A stretch of DNA of 60,212 bases from contig JAURGE010000003.1 of NCBI GenBank assembly GCA_030833925.1, positions 60,013 to 120,224 on the forward strand, read 5' to 3'. Shown here in pieces: positions 1 to 8,277 of this stretch. The notes under the pieces were generated by a model. It was given only the letters and a program-made list of their open reading frames with translations. It ran no database searches and was not told the DNA's origin. A program made the translations under genes and the position numbers. Within the stretch, counting starts at the first letter, position 1. Each line of letters starts with the position of its first letter. The DNA is from Alphaproteobacteria bacterium. GTDB taxonomy: Bacteria > Pseudomonadota > Alphaproteobacteria > Bin95.

Positions 1-140
1 TTTCAGCTATCAAAGCAAATAGTCGCTGTTTGAAATTTTTTAAGTCTGCCGTCCTAAATGTGACCTTTTCGGATTTGCTTTTATCTGCACGGGAACTGGA
101 AAATGTTACCAAAACCATCGGGATGGTTGACGAGAGCTGA
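1..140 (+). CDS. 3' end of an unidentified upstream gene (partial)
   Basis: Reading from base 3, one plus-strand frame is open for 45 codons up to a TGA at 138-140, followed at once by a TAG. The other two plus frames close early (TGA at 31-33 and TAG at 20-22). The tail ends in VTKTIGMVDES. It lies 45 bases before ispZ in the same direction, which suits the last part of an upstream operon member. In many alphaproteobacteria ftsY precedes ispZ, but this tail does not look like the end of FtsY. I do not recognise the family, and the call rests only on the open frame and position. Confidence 0.35.
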   Translation, partial: SAIKANSRCLKFFKSAVLNVTFSDLLLSARELENVTKTIGMVDES

Positions 141-185
141 TAGGGCCTGCATCTAACACAATTGTCATTATAAAGGTTATGAGTC

Positions 186-773
186 ATGCCTGCAGAAACT
201 GCAAAAAAAGCACCAAGTTGGGTAAAGCCAGCCGCAGATTATGGCCCACTCATTGCCTTTTTCACAGGATATATGATGAATGGCCGTGACCTAATGGTCG
301 CGACGGTTTGGCTGATGATTGCAACTGCAATTGCAACGATTGCACTGCTCATTATTGAACGCCGGGTCCCTGTTATGCCTCTTGTGACAGCGGGCATAGT
401 TGGGGTCTTTGGTGGATTAACGCTTTGGCTTAAAGATGACACTTTCATAAAAATGAAGCCTACGATTGTTCAACTCATCTTTGCCGTGATTCTTTTGGGC
501 GGCCTTGCTTTTGGTAAACTTTTGTTGAAGCCATTGTTTGGAGCCGCTTGGAAGATGCGTGATTCGGCGTGGCGAACAATTACAATTCGTTATGGTCTCT
601 TTTTCATAGTGGCTGCGGCTCTGAACGAGGTTGTATGGCGAACGCAATCCACCGATTTTTGGGTTAATTTCAAGATATTTGGGTTGATTGGATTGACCGT
701 ATTGTTTTCTCTCTCCCAAACGCCCTTAATTCTTCGTGAGGCCAAAGCTGCGGAAGCTGGAGAAGACAGCTAG
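186..773 (+). CDS. ispZ: Inner membrane septation protein IspZ/YciB
   Basis: The product (195 aa) is a polytopic inner membrane protein with about five hydrophobic segments and the family pattern of a short polar N-terminus (KPAADYGPLIAFF), a central GGLTLWLKDDTFIKMKPT block and a late ALNEVVWR segment. IspZ/YciB proteins affect cell envelope integrity and division; the molecular activity is not settled. The ATG at 186 has an AAGG-type site about 10 bases upstream. glnS follows 56 bases later on the same strand, so the two may be cotranscribed. The family assignment is firm; the role is taken from the family. Confidence 0.9.
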   Translation: MPAETAKKAPSWVKPAADYGPLIAFFTGYMMNGRDLMVATVWLMIATAIATIALLIIERRVPVMPLVTAGIVGVFGGLTLWLKDDTFIKMKPTIVQLIFAVILLGGLAFGKLLLKPLFGAAWKMRDSAWRTITIRYGLFFIVAAALNEVVWRTQSTDFWVNFKIFGLIGLTVLFSLSQTPLILREAKAAEAGEDS

Positions 774-829
774 ACCCAGTAATATGTTGGCGGCATAACA
801 CCGCCCATTCCAAAGAGAGAAACGGCCTA

Positions 830-2497
830 ATGCCTGAATCTGAACTTCAGAAGGACGATTTCGTCCGAGAGATAATCCGCGGTGATTTAGCCAGTGGTTC
901 CCATAAGGCTATCATTACGCGATTTCCACCTGAGCCAAACGGGTATCTCCACATAGGGCACGCGAAGTCGATCTGCCTTAATTTTGGAGTGGCGGGAGAA
1001 TTTGGTGGCCAGTGCCATTTACGCTTTGACGACACCAATCCTGCCAAAGAAGAGCAAGAATTCATCGATGCCATAAAAGAAGATGTTCGTTGGCTAGGGT
1101 TTGATTGGGGTGAGCATTTGTTTCACGCCTCTGACTACTTTGAGCAGCTTTATATTTGGGCAGAGCATCTCATCACAGAGGGTTTGGCCTATGTATGCGA
1201 TCTGAGTGCAGAGGAGATGCGAGAATATCGCGGAACGCTAACTGAGCCTGGTCGAGAAAGCCCTTTTAGAAACCGCTCTGTTGATGAGAATCTAGCACTA
1301 TTTCGCGAAATGCGGGCTGGGGCGTTCCCGGAAGGCGCAAGGACGCTACGAGCTAAAATTGATATGACTTCGGGCAACATGAACCTTCGTGATCCCGCGC
1401 TTTATCGTATCAAACACGCTGTCCATCCGCGGACAGGAGATTCTTGGAAAATTTACCCGACTTATGATTATGCACACGGTCAATCTGACGCGATCGAAGG
1501 CATTACCCATTCTCTCTGTACTTTAGAGTTTGCCGACCATCGCCCTCTATACGAGTGGCTTGTAGAGCATTTGCCAGTTCCAGCTCGTCCTCGGCAGTAT
1601 GAGTTTGCGCGCCTAAACTTAACTCACACAGTCTTGTCAAAACGGGTGCTAACCCGACTTGTTACAGAGGGCCACGTTACAGGTTGGGATGATCCAAGGA
1701 TGCCAACAATTCGCGGTCTTCGCCGCCGTGGAGTCCCGCCTGAAGCCCTTAAGGATTTTATAGGTAGGCTGGCCATATCTAAGAGTGACAGTACGATTGA
1801 GATGCAAATGCTTGATCACTCGATCCGCGAACATCTAAATGCGAATGCTGAGCGGCGAATGGCAGTGCTGAAGCCCCTAAAACTCACTATTCGTAACTGG
1901 CCAGAAGGTCATACGGAGTTTATCGAAGTACAGAATCACCCTTCGCGGCCTGAGCTTGGGACACGAAAAGTTCCCTTCTCGGGAAGCCTTTGGATTGAAA
2001 CTGATGACTTTATGGAAGATCCGCCGAGAAAGTTTTTCAGGCTCGGTCCTGGTCGTGAAGTTAGACTTCGTTTTGCATATCTCGTCACCTGCGAAGAATT
2101 CATCAAGAACGATGCAGGTGAAGTGACAGAGCTCATCTGTTTATACGACCCGGCAACCGCAGGTGGCAATGTGCCTGACGGTCGTAAAGTCAAAGGAATT
2201 ATTCACTGGGTATCTGCCACCCATGCCGTTGAAGCAAGTGTGCTTCTGACTGAACAGCTTTTCCAATCCCAAAACCCTGCTGCAAATGGTGATCCGATAG
2301 CCGACATAGATACAGGCTCCCTTGAGATATTAGATGGGGTGAAGGTGGAGCCAGAACTTGTGGCGGCAGAGGCAGGCTATCCGGTGCAATTCGAGCGGCT
2401 TGGTTATTTCAACAGAGATCCTGCGCAAGAGGATTTAGTATTTATTCGCACAATTGGACTTCGGGACGGTTGGGCTAAAACCCAAACTAAGGGCTAA
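830..2497 (+). CDS. glnS: Glutaminyl-tRNA synthetase
   Basis: This class I aminoacyl-tRNA synthetase (555 aa) charges tRNA-Gln with glutamine in the cytoplasm. The HIGH signature lies at residues 41-44 in PPEPNGYLHIGHAKS. The KMSKS-equivalent is VLSKR at about 267-271, matching the degenerate form of GlnRS. FDDTNPAKEEQEFIDAIKED is the typical GlxRS block, and the C-terminal beta-barrel anticodon-binding half is complete. The length matches bacterial GlnRS. Many alphaproteobacteria lack GlnRS and use GluRS plus GatCAB, so its presence is informative about lineage. The last 44 bases overlap the earliest possible start of the next gene. Confidence 0.97.
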   Translation: MPESELQKDDFVREIIRGDLASGSHKAIITRFPPEPNGYLHIGHAKSICLNFGVAGEFGGQCHLRFDDTNPAKEEQEFIDAIKEDVRWLGFDWGEHLFHASDYFEQLYIWAEHLITEGLAYVCDLSAEEMREYRGTLTEPGRESPFRNRSVDENLALFREMRAGAFPEGARTLRAKIDMTSGNMNLRDPALYRIKHAVHPRTGDSWKIYPTYDYAHGQSDAIEGITHSLCTLEFADHRPLYEWLVEHLPVPARPRQYEFARLNLTHTVLSKRVLTRLVTEGHVTGWDDPRMPTIRGLRRRGVPPEALKDFIGRLAISKSDSTIEMQMLDHSIREHLNANAERRMAVLKPLKLTIRNWPEGHTEFIEVQNHPSRPELGTRKVPFSGSLWIETDDFMEDPPRKFFRLGPGREVRLRFAYLVTCEEFIKNDAGEVTELICLYDPATAGGNVPDGRKVKGIIHWVSATHAVEASVLLTEQLFQSQNPAANGDPIADIDTGSLEILDGVKVEPELVAAEAGYPVQFERLGYFNRDPAQEDLVFIRTIGLRDGWAKTQTKG

Positions 2498-3287
2498 TCC
2501 AACGTTCGACACCGTATCAATTACGCCCTTTGCCGAGGCTTCAAACTGGACGCTGGCGCTTACATTGATTGCCTACTTTTTAGGTTTCTTGGTCCGAGGA
2601 GCCTTTGGCTTTGGCTCTAACCTACCAATAGTTATATTGACCGCGTGGGCGCTTGGGCCTCATCACGCAGTCATTCTGGTTGTTCTTACGGGAATGATGG
2701 CCCAGATTTACCTGTTCCCTCAAGGTGTGCGCAACGCCGATTGGCCGCTGGCTCTTAAGCTGGCTTCAGGTGTCTATCTCGGTATCGCAATTGGCACTTT
2801 TGCTTTTGTCTCACTAGAGCCGAAGGTTTTTGCACCCGTCCTTGGTGCCTTGGTAATACTATTGGTTGCAATGGACAGACTTAATGTCATCAATCGTCTA
2901 TCTAAGGTTGTAGATCTTAGAAGTAGGCTGGTGACTTTTGCCCTATCCGTAATGGGCGGATTTGTGGGCACTGTTTCAGGTGGTGGTGGAATTTATTTTC
3001 TTGCGCCATTTCTCCGCTACATGTGTCCAACGCCCATTGGCTTTCGGTCAACCAATCTAGTGATTTCGGGTATTTTTCTTGCTGGGCGCACGATATTCAT
3101 CGCTGTCGCTGGCTTGATCGATCTCACATCAACAGTCGAAGCGATAGTATTAATGCCCTTTGCCTTTTTAGGGGGATGGGCCGGAGGGCGCTGGTTTGCT
3201 CGCGCAAATTCGGAACGGTTTTTCCGATTGCTTTCTGCTTTGTTAGTATTAGGTGCGCTCTTACTTATTCTGCGTAATTTCCTGTGA
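2454..3287 (+). CDS. TauE/SafE-family membrane permease (sulfite/organosulfonate exporter type)
   Basis: The protein is highly hydrophobic, with about eight membrane segments in two related halves. The motifs are GAFGFGSNLPIV in the first half and GTVSGGGGIYFLAPFL in the second, both typical of the TauE/SafE (DUF81) family. Members export sulfite, sulfoacetate or other small anions; the substrate here cannot be read. The frame opens with TTG at 2454, inside glnS. The first clear membrane segment starts only about 30 codons later and there is no ATG between, so the true start is uncertain. Transcription is probably coupled to glnS. It converges on the hydantoinase gene, 3 bases beyond its stop. 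Confidence 0.85.
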   Translation: MDFGTVGLKPKLRANPTFDTVSITPFAEASNWTLALTLIAYFLGFLVRGAFGFGSNLPIVILTAWALGPHHAVILVVLTGMMAQIYLFPQGVRNADWPLALKLASGVYLGIAIGTFAFVSLEPKVFAPVLGALVILLVAMDRLNVINRLSKVVDLRSRLVTFALSVMGGFVGTVSGGGGIYFLAPFLRYMCPTPIGFRSTNLVISGIFLAGRTIFIAVAGLIDLTSTVEAIVLMPFAFLGGWAGGRWFARANSERFFRLLSALLVLGALLLILRNFL

Positions 3288-3290
3288 CCA

Positions 3291-4733
3291 TTATTCAAAG
3301 GGATTAAATGGTCCTGGGAAAATGCCTCGAGGTTTGATGAATTCATAGGGATCACGGGCTAAGAAACGGCCGCGCCCAGGTGTAGCCTTAAATTCTCCGT
3401 CCTCCCACAGCACTTCACCCCTAGAGAGAGTCGTTGTAGGCCAGCCCGTCACGGTCATTCCTTCGTAGGGAGTGTAATTAACGTCGTGATGTAAATTTTC
3501 CTGCTTGATTGTGACTTTAATTTCTGGGTCCCAGATAGCGATGTCAGCATCTTTTCCGGGCGCGATATCTCCTTTGCTTTGGAGGCCAAAAAGCCTAGCC
3601 GGGTTACGTGAAGAAACGGCTGCAAAGGTCTCTAAATCAATACGGCCTTCTACTACACCTTTCGAGAAAAGGATTGGCAGCCTAGTTTCTAATCCGGGCA
3701 CACCGTTTGGCATGCGGGCGAATGATGTGTTTGGGCCATCAGGTAATTTTTCGCCTTCGTTTTGCCCAAAATTTGAGGGTGCATGGTCAGAAGAAACAAT
3801 ATCGAGAACTCCAGTTTTGATATATTCCCAGAGTTTCTCGTGTTCTTCGACTGAACGTGGTGCTGGAGAGCATACCCACTTAGCTCCCTCTCCATTTGGT
3901 TTGTCTAGGTCGTCGGCTGTTAATGTTAAGTATTGAGCGCATGTCTCGCCCCAAATTTTCAAACCTCGGGCCTGCGCTCGGCGAATTTCCTCAGCTGCTT
4001 CCCCACATGTCACATGAAAGATTTGAACCGGCTGGTCCATCAACTCGGCCATAGCAGCAACTCGATGCACCGCCTCTCGTTCCACAACAGGAGGTTTTGA
4101 CCAGCAATGATGCTTAGCCTCTGTTAGCCCTCTCGCCGAAAGCTGCTCCATCATCCACATGATCATATCGTGGTGCTCAGCATGAATAACCATGAAAGCT
4201 TGATTGCGTCGAGCAACTGCCATGAGGTTGAGCAGGCCGGCATCATCGACGCGGTTGGATGGGTAAGTCATGAAGACCTTAATTGTCCGATGCCCTTGCG
4301 CGATCAGTTGAGGCAATGCTTCCAGGGTTTCTTGATCAGCTCTATTTACGATCAAATGAAATGAATAGTCGCAGGTTGCGCCTCGCTCGGCCCGAGCGTG
4401 ATAATCGGCTGTCGAGGTTGCAATGTGGGTGGTTTTGAATTGAGGCGCAAAGCATATGACTGAAGTTGTGCCGCCGCAGACTGCGGCTCGTGTGCCCGAT
4501 AGAAAGGTGTCAGCATTGACCCCCCCAGTTGAACTGGGTTGTTCTATATGACAGTGACTATCGACGCCGCCCGGAAAGACAATCCGGTTCTTTGCATTGA
4601 TTTCGCGCCTGCCCTTTGACAAGTTTTTGCCAACCGCAGCAATTTGCTCTCCTGCGATCCCTATATCGCCCTCGAACACGCCACTAGCAGTTGCTACTGT
4701 GCCGCTGCGGATCACAACATCGAAGTCAGCCAA
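3291..4733 (-). CDS. hydA: D-hydantoinase / dihydropyrimidinase
   Basis: This cytoplasmic cyclic amidohydrolase (480 aa) opens dihydropyrimidine or 5-substituted hydantoin rings. The full binuclear metal site of the family is visible: H60 and H62 (DSHCHIEQ), the carbamylated lysine K152 (TIKVFMTYPSN), H184 (IHAEH), H240 (FHVTC) and D316 (SDHAPSN). Length and order match D-hydantoinases rather than dihydroorotase or allantoinase. No beta-ureidopropionase or carbamoylase gene is adjacent, so whether it serves pyrimidine catabolism or another cyclic amide is open. It is separated from msrP, which lies upstream on the same strand, by 113 bases without a clear gene. Confidence 0.92.
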   Translation of the reverse strand: MADFDVVIRSGTVATASGVFEGDIGIAGEQIAAVGKNLSKGRREINAKNRIVFPGGVDSHCHIEQPSSTGGVNADTFLSGTRAAVCGGTTSVICFAPQFKTTHIATSTADYHARAERGATCDYSFHLIVNRADQETLEALPQLIAQGHRTIKVFMTYPSNRVDDAGLLNLMAVARRNQAFMVIHAEHHDMIMWMMEQLSARGLTEAKHHCWSKPPVVEREAVHRVAAMAELMDQPVQIFHVTCGEAAEEIRRAQARGLKIWGETCAQYLTLTADDLDKPNGEGAKWVCSPAPRSVEEHEKLWEYIKTGVLDIVSSDHAPSNFGQNEGEKLPDGPNTSFARMPNGVPGLETRLPILFSKGVVEGRIDLETFAAVSSRNPARLFGLQSKGDIAPGKDADIAIWDPEIKVTIKQENLHHDVNYTPYEGMTVTGWPTTTLSRGEVLWEDGEFKATPGRGRFLARDPYEFIKPRGIFPGPFNPFE

Positions 4734-4846
4734 AGGTCCATCTCCCAGTTTGTAAAGAAGCGTTCACTAAAAATTAAAGCCAAGTTCGGGATACCCAAAA
4801 TATGGTTTCAATTTTCAGGAAGTTTTCAAGATGATATCTAAAATGC

Positions 4847-5815
4847 TCAATAAAATATCTTACTTGGGTCCATGTTTTTATAAAGCTCCGCTACTTCTTC
4901 TGCATAGCCGTTATAAAGCAGGGTTGGGACACGGTTATTTTGGCCGAGTGGCTTTTCTGTCGCTTGGCTCCAGCGAGGGTGATCCACTTCTGGGTTTACG
5001 TTAGCGTAGAAGCCATACTCGCGACTTTGGAGTTGTTCCCAAAAGCTCATTGGCTGTTTATCGACAAAGGTAAACTGAACGATGGATTTTATTGACTTGA
5101 AGCCATACTTCCAAGGCACAGCAAGCCGAAGAGGCGCACCCATTTGCTTAACTATTGGCTTGCCATAAATGCCAGTCGCTATGAAGGCGAGATCATTGGT
5201 TGCCTCGTCGAGCCTAAGGCCTTCTAGATAGGGCCAAGGATACCAGCGCTGTCGTTGGCCCCGGGCTACATCTGGCTTCATAAAACAACGCATTTCAAGA
5301 TACTTGGCGCCTGCTTGCGGCTCTGCAAGCTTCACTAATTCCTTAAGCGGGAAGCCAGTCCAGGGGACGGCCATCGACCATGCTTCCACACAACGATGGC
5401 GATATAAACGTTCCTCAATAGGCATCTTCCTGATGAGATCTTCGGCTTCAATCTCTATGGGCTTTGCGACCATGCCATCGATTTTTACCATCCACGGTTT
5501 TACAGGTAAGTTTTGCGCACGCTCCCAGATATCCTTATGTGACCCAAATTCGTAGAAATTGTTGTATGTAAGCACGTCGCGACTTGGCGATAGCTCACGG
5601 TCAAGCAAATAATTTGCATTTTGCCTTGCAGGATAGAGTTCTGCCGCCACTTCCGGACTTGTATCGTAGTTAGATGCGCGAACCGTTGACGGAACGTTAG
5701 CTGCCAGTAATCCGATGCCGGTAGCCCCTAGAAGCTGTCGCCGGTTGAGAAAGATAGACTCTGGGGTTGCATCTCGTTCGGGCATAACCCAGCGAGGAGG
5801 ACGTCGGATGAACAT
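4847..5815 (-). CDS. msrP: Periplasmic protein-methionine-sulfoxide reductase, catalytic subunit MsrP
   Basis: This molybdopterin oxidoreductase repairs oxidised methionines in periplasmic proteins. From the chosen start (MFIRRPPRWVMPERDATPE) the product is 322 aa, as in the family. The Tat-type leader has the paired arginines at 25-26 (NRRQLLGATG), then a hydrophobic stretch and a VRAS cleavage region. The molybdenum-ligand cysteine is C142 in YRHRCVEAWSMAVPW. The frame is open 19 codons further upstream, but a GAGGGAG ribosome-binding site directly precedes the ATG at 5815. The haem membrane partner MsrQ, usually next to msrP, is not here, so electrons must come from a distant msrQ or another donor. 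Confidence 0.93.
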   Translation of the reverse strand: MFIRRPPRWVMPERDATPESIFLNRRQLLGATGIGLLAANVPSTVRASNYDTSPEVAAELYPARQNANYLLDRELSPSRDVLTYNNFYEFGSHKDIWERAQNLPVKPWMVKIDGMVAKPIEIEAEDLIRKMPIEERLYRHRCVEAWSMAVPWTGFPLKELVKLAEPQAGAKYLEMRCFMKPDVARGQRQRWYPWPYLEGLRLDEATNDLAFIATGIYGKPIVKQMGAPLRLAVPWKYGFKSIKSIVQFTFVDKQPMSFWEQLQSREYGFYANVNPEVDHPRWSQATEKPLGQNNRVPTLLYNGYAEEVAELYKNMDPSKIFY

Positions 5816-5914
5816 CAGAATTGCTCCCTCAGATTGTAAATTTACTGAGAAGCTAGGATGGTTTTCGTTCAAAGGCCAATGTTTGCTTTAAAAAAGAATC
5901 CAAAGGAGCTGGAG

Positions 5915-6724
5915 ATGGATGTGAACGAGGATAAGGTTCTTGTAGAAATCAATGCTGACGGTGTGGCCTGGGTAACGCTGAACGAACCGGCGGTCAGGAA
6001 TGCACTCTCGCCAGCACTGCGGCAGCAGTTTTGTGAACGCATTCCCCCTCTTGAATTCAATGCCGATGTGCGTTGTGTAGTCATTCAGGGTGCTGGCGAG
6101 CACTTTATGGCAGGTGGCGATATTCGAGTTATGAAAGAGAGACTGGAGTGGCCTTCCCACGAGAGATCTCAACGCATTGTCGCCGGTCTTCACGATGTTC
6201 ATCATGCAATTTTTGCGCTTCGGAGAATGCCAAAGCCCGTGATTGCTAGCATCAGGGGTGCCGCGGCTGGTTTTGGCTTAAGCCTGGTTGGCGCAGCTGA
6301 TTTAGCAATTGCGGCAGATGATGCAGTTTTTACCCTCGCCTATTGCCATATTGGAGCCAGCCCTGACGGCGGAGCATCTTATTTCCTTGGTCGCACACTT
6401 GGAATGAAACAGCAGATGGAATTGGCGTTTCTTGGTGACAGATTTGGTCCTGATAGAGCAAAGGAGCTTGGAATCATTAACTGGGTGGTTCCAAAAGCTG
6501 ATCTACAATCTGAGACCGATAAGCTTGCAACCCGCCTTGCAAAAGGGCCAACCCGCGCTTATGCCAACGCAAAGGCGCTTTTCAACGCAACCAATCATCT
6601 CTCCATGGAAAGTCACCTCCAGATGGAGGCGGAAAGAATAGCAGACTGTATGTCTTCTAATGACCACGCTGAAGGCGTCAGAGCATTTCTTGAAAAGCGA
6701 CAGGCAAACTTCAGGGGAAATTAG
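5915..6724 (+). CDS. Enoyl-CoA hydratase/isomerase family protein (crotonase fold)
   Basis: The 269-residue crotonase has the oxyanion-hole segments HFMAGGDIRVMKE and RGAAAGFGLSLVGAADLAIA. At the first catalytic glutamate of true hydratases this protein has a serine-type residue. At the second it carries SPDGGAS, the Asp pattern seen in PaaG-like isomerases. An isomerase or specialised lyase is therefore as likely as a hydratase. I chose the ATG at 5915 because AAAGGAG lies about 7 bases upstream; the open frame begins at 5858, which would lengthen the N-terminus with non-family sequence. It is divergent from msrP. Confidence 0.85.
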   Translation: MDVNEDKVLVEINADGVAWVTLNEPAVRNALSPALRQQFCERIPPLEFNADVRCVVIQGAGEHFMAGGDIRVMKERLEWPSHERSQRIVAGLHDVHHAIFALRRMPKPVIASIRGAAAGFGLSLVGAADLAIAADDAVFTLAYCHIGASPDGGASYFLGRTLGMKQQMELAFLGDRFGPDRAKELGIINWVVPKADLQSETDKLATRLAKGPTRAYANAKALFNATNHLSMESHLQMEAERIADCMSSNDHAEGVRAFLEKRQANFRGN

Positions 6725-6835
6725 TTTCTGCTTCTGAACGAACTAGCCTGAGATGGCTCTGATTTTTACCAAACCATATTGGTTTACCGATTGCTTTGTT
6801 GATGTCGAACAACCTATTTCGAAAATTAACGTTGT

Positions 6836-8089
6836 TTAGTCATTTGAAGTACTAACTAAACGGTGTTCGCGAAAGGCGACGCCTTCGGCAACATGGGGCA
6901 CGATCAGTCGTTTTAAAACAATATCAAGCTGAGGATCCCCATTTCCACCCTGGTTGCGGATAGCTAGAAGAGTTTTTGCTGCTTCTGTACTACTCCAAAA
7001 CCAGGAGTTGATTTCAGCTGAGCTTCCAATCTTTCCTGGTTGGGCGTTGGCCGCCTCTTGATAAAAAGTCAGTAGGTCATTCACGGCCAATTTAAATGCG
7101 TCTGCAAACCTGCCTGTCTCAAGCGGCAAGCTTACTTTTTCACCATCAGCAAAACCTCCCAAGAATTGGGCAAGTTTGCTGGGATCAAGCCCGGTAAGCC
7201 CAACTCCTGTTCTACTCCGCTCACGTTTCCAGGTCTCATACCAAGGGCGAAGCTGTGCGACCTCAACCATTAGCCGAGAGGTGTGGGTGTCAGGGGTATC
7301 GGTAGAATTATTCGAAAAGCTTACCGGACAAACCCACATTTCATCTGGATTAGGTGAGCTGGCTTCTGCTGGCGCTTCCTCGGGGAAGTCCATAAGTACT
7401 GGCGTATCCGTCCGGGTAAGCAGATCCAATGCGGCCTCTATTACGCGCCGCTGAAATATTGTGTTTTCTGGTGTGCCTATCGGGCGGCCGAGTTCAAAAG
7501 GCACCCAAAGAGCACGTGGAGGTCGAATTTTTTCAGCATGTGGCCTTACAAGGGCCACTAGCGTTGTTGGTATTCCGGCACTTTCAAGTTGATGGGCAAT
7601 CGCGCTCACGGCGCGAGTACAATTTGGTCAAACAGGTAAAAGTAAAACCGCGTCAACTTTTTCACGGAGCATTGCCTTAGTAATAACTTCGATGCTCGGT
7701 TTCATTGATTCGGGGTCAGATGCGCCCATGAAGCTGTAATGGTGATCGGCGACAGCCCCAATTGAACCATCTGCAGCCATCTCGCGAAGGCGATCAAGGG
7801 GAAGAACAACATTCCAATCCCTTTGATATCCTGTTCGGTCGTAATTTACTGAAATATGACTCATGATTATATCGCTAGCATCAGCGCTTCCTGGGATTAC
7901 GCGATAATCCGCGGCACCCATGCCAAACGGCGCTTCGCCGGTCATCGAGAGACCTGCTGTTGAAATTAGGGCAACGCGACGCTCAGATAGAGCAGGTCCA
8001 TCGCACGATGCTGTTTCCTCAAATGTTGGCAACGGAAGGGCTTCAATGTGCCTTCGTAACGCGTCAGGCATGTCTGAAAGACGGGCCAT
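6836..8089 (-). CDS. GrdB/PrdB-like selenoprotein (glycine/sarcosine/betaine/D-proline reductase selenoprotein B family), Sec at residue 154
   Basis: The frame runs for 417 codons with one in-frame TGA at 7630-7628. Upstream sequence (RRVALISTAG, DYRVIPG, GYQRDWNVVLPLDRLREMA, VADHHYSFMGA, VDAVLLLPV) and downstream sequence (PNCTRAVSAIAHQLESAGIP, RALWVPFELGRPIGTPEN) together match one GrdB/PrdB-type protein. The TGA falls exactly at the family's Sec position, giving U-P-N-C. A SECIS-like hairpin follows. The start at 8089 has GGGGGAG about 7 bases upstream. In clostridia the B subunits attack glycine, betaine or proline with help from GrdA/GrdE or PrdA. None of those is nearby, so substrate and partners are unknown. 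A sequencing error or nonsense mutation is the alternative, but intact sequence on both sides and the hairpin argue against it. A quinone oxidoreductase gene is divergent. Confidence 0.9.
7600..7630 (-). promoter_or_regulatory. UGA Sec codon and predicted bacterial SECIS hairpin of the GrdB-like gene
   Basis: On the minus strand the TGA (7630-7628) is followed after 11 bases by TCGCGC-CGTGA-GCGCGA, a perfect 6-bp stem at 7616-7611 and 7605-7600 with loop CGTGA at 7610-7606. The 17-base upper stem-loop and a loop GU at nucleotides 19-20 after the UGA fit the short mRNA hairpin bound by bacterial SelB. The lower stem is weak. The spacing is the same as in the other selenoprotein gene in this window. 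Confidence 0.8.
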
Positions 8090-8277
8090 CTACTTTCTCC
8101 CCCGCAATTTCTTGGAACCTGTATTGCAAAAACTACATACCGCCTCTGCGCTTGTTAGGCAGCCGAAATCATTGCGCAATGCACTGTTAATCCCTTATTT
8201 TACAAACATTGCATAAAAATTATCAAACGTGCGCATATTTGTGATATCGCGCGCCTTGAGGTTGGGGGACCAAGTAT

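Noticed and set aside
7610-7630. The TGA in the GrdB-like gene as a nonsense mutation or pseudogene
   Set aside because: Both flanks are intact and in the same phase, the TGA is at the family's Sec position, and a SECIS-like hairpin follows.
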